Shown: piece after piece, positions 5,342 to 5,353 of the stretch
Layout of the letters: every line of letters starts with the position of its first letter
Numbering within the stretch: the stretch's first letter is position 1
From: Dokdonella_A sp039926425
GTDB taxonomy: Bacteria > Pseudomonadota > Gammaproteobacteria > Xanthomonadales > Rhodanobacteraceae
Assembly (NCBI RefSeq): GCF_039926425.1
Contig: NZ_JBDSWZ010000258.1
Location: forward strand, 1 to 5,353
Length of the DNA stretch: 5,353 nucleotides
Reading direction: 5' to 3'
Program-made: the position numbers and the translations under genes
The notes under the pieces: model-generated
What the model was told of the DNA's origin: nothing
What the model saw: the letters and a program-made list of their open reading frames with translations, nothing else
Databases searched by the model: none

Positions 5342-5353
5342 GGTCGTGGGCGC

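Overview
This looks like ordinary chromosomal DNA from a high-GC Gram-negative bacterium, most likely a gamma- or betaproteobacterium. The evidence is the gene set: a membrane-anchored cytochrome c5-type protein, an AcpH-type ACP phosphodiesterase, ZapE, and the long two-domain form of QueF. Codon third positions are strongly G/C in every gene, and no gene stands out in composition. I cannot name the genus from the sequence alone.

Layout. The window opens inside the 3' end of an APC-family amino-acid permease gene. A complete tRNA-Arg(CCG) gene with encoded CCA follows. Only 30 bases later comes an Sfp-type 4'-phosphopantetheinyl transferase gene. A TATAAT promoter and a 65-base leader with a good ribosome binding site precede a monohaem, membrane-anchored c-type cytochrome. 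On the minus strand, converging on the cytochrome gene, lies an ACP phosphodiesterase (AcpH family). A 71-base divergent spacer separates it from a plus-strand pair made of a COG2945-type alpha/beta hydrolase and zapE, joined by an ATGA stop/start overlap. A 184-base spacer rich in inverted repeats follows, then a complete queF. The last 12 bases hold nothing recognisable.

How the genes relate. Most are housekeeping genes with independent roles: amino-acid uptake, tRNA, respiration or electron transfer, cell division or membrane-protein quality control, and queuosine synthesis. The one biochemical link is that the window carries both an enzyme that installs 4'-phosphopantetheine on carrier proteins and an enzyme family that removes it from ACP. 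They lie on opposite strands with the cytochrome gene between them. The hydrolase and zapE are probably co-transcribed and translationally coupled.

I found no CRISPR array, insertion sequence, integrase, toxin-antitoxin pair or defence system, and no convincing undescribed protein system. The least explained sequence is the zapE-queF spacer. It can fold either into a local hairpin with a T7 loop or into a much longer imperfect hairpin that uses the T-tract as one side of its stem. A near-leaderless arrangement follows at the queF start.
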